DNA of 5,977 nucleotides, from NCBI GenBank assembly GCA_021827885.1, contig JAKAUD010000244.1, positions 1 to 5,977 of the forward strand. The letters are read 5' to 3'. The notes under the pieces are model-generated. The model saw only the letters and a program-made list of their open reading frames with translations, did no database searches and was not told the DNA's origin. Numbering within the stretch: the first letter of the stretch is position 1; each line of letters begins with the position of its first letter. This document shows, piece by piece, positions 5,803-5,977 of the stretch. Source of the stretch: Thermoplasmata archaeon. Its GTDB lineage: Archaea > Thermoplasmatota > Thermoplasmata > Thermoplasmatales > Thermoplasmataceae. The translations under genes and the position numbers were made by a program.

Positions 5803-5977
5803 TAATTTGCTTTCTCTTGCAGTACCAACATATAATAACGCACATTTTCTAGATAACTGGTTAGAATATCACATACCCATCGTTAGAATGCATAATATAA
5901 GAATTATCATTTCTGATAATAATTCAAAAGATTAAACTGCGGTGATAGTACAAAAACATATGAGAGATTATACATAC
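5792..5977 (+). pseudogene. Family 2 glycosyltransferase, N-terminal part with in-frame stop, 3' end outside the window
   Basis: From a GTG at 5792 (or TTG at 5807) the frame encodes LLSLAVPTYNN, then AHFLDNWLEY, and later IRIIISDNNSKD. This is the first strand-helix-strand of a GT-A family 2 glycosyltransferase, including the nucleotide-binding PTYN and SDNNS motifs. A TAA at 5933-5935 follows at codon 48, exactly where relatives continue with D-x-T. The same frame goes on after the stop with TAVIVQKHMRDYTY to the window end, which still looks like the family. So a single nonsense change, not a frameshift, breaks it; GAT-TAA-ACT could come from GAT-AAT-ACT. GGTGG at 5782-5786 is a possible ribosome site. 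Family members transfer sugars onto lipid carriers or glycans; here one would expect use of the dideoxy sugar. A sequencing error at the stop cannot be excluded. Confidence 0.7.

Noticed and set aside
5933..5935. Stop codon read as a recoded amino acid
   Set aside because: Pyrrolysine uses TAG and selenocysteine uses TGA; this is TAA, so nonsense mutation or base-call error is simpler.

Overview
The window is a co-directional (+ strand) glycan-biosynthesis cluster that is intact on the left and decayed on the right. From 2 to 4219 lie the core genes for a CDP-3,6-dideoxyhexose: the C-terminal part of a CDP-4-keto-6-deoxyglucose 3-dehydratase (RfbH/E1), a flavin reductase of the ferredoxin-reductase type (probable E3 partner), glucose-1-phosphate cytidylyltransferase (RfbF), an extended-SDR 4-ketoreductase/epimerase, and CDP-glucose 4,6-dehydratase (RfbG). 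In pathway order the steps are RfbF (glucose-1-P + CTP to CDP-glucose), RfbG (to CDP-4-keto-6-deoxyglucose), RfbH plus the reductase (C3 deoxygenation), and the SDR (reduction at C4). The final sugar (paratose, abequose or another) cannot be read from sequence alone, and no cupin-type 5-epimerase is visible.

The first four genes are tightly coupled: two ATGA overlaps and one 2-nt gap. Coupling then breaks at 2921-3157, where a short remnant of another SDR, with two of its three Rossmann glycines replaced, sits in front of rfbG. This suggests past recombination or gene loss inside the cluster.

From 4288 to 5541 lies an IS3-family element. It has TG...CA ends, 14-bp imperfect terminal inverted repeats and one uninterrupted 383-residue DDE transposase whose catalytic spacing is exactly DD35E. 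Both outer junctions read GACA-N4-TGTC, so the target resembles the element's own end-to-end junction. The element appears to split a small unrecognised gene (4224-4287 plus 5546-5802). It is followed by the start of a family 2 glycosyltransferase with an in-frame TAA, which runs off the window end.

Organism: heavy use of AGA/AGG and ATA codons, GGAGG-type ribosome sites, moderately low G+C and dense co-directional genes fit a Thermoplasmatales-like archaeon. A bacterium is not excluded. No RNA genes, CRISPR arrays or origins were seen.
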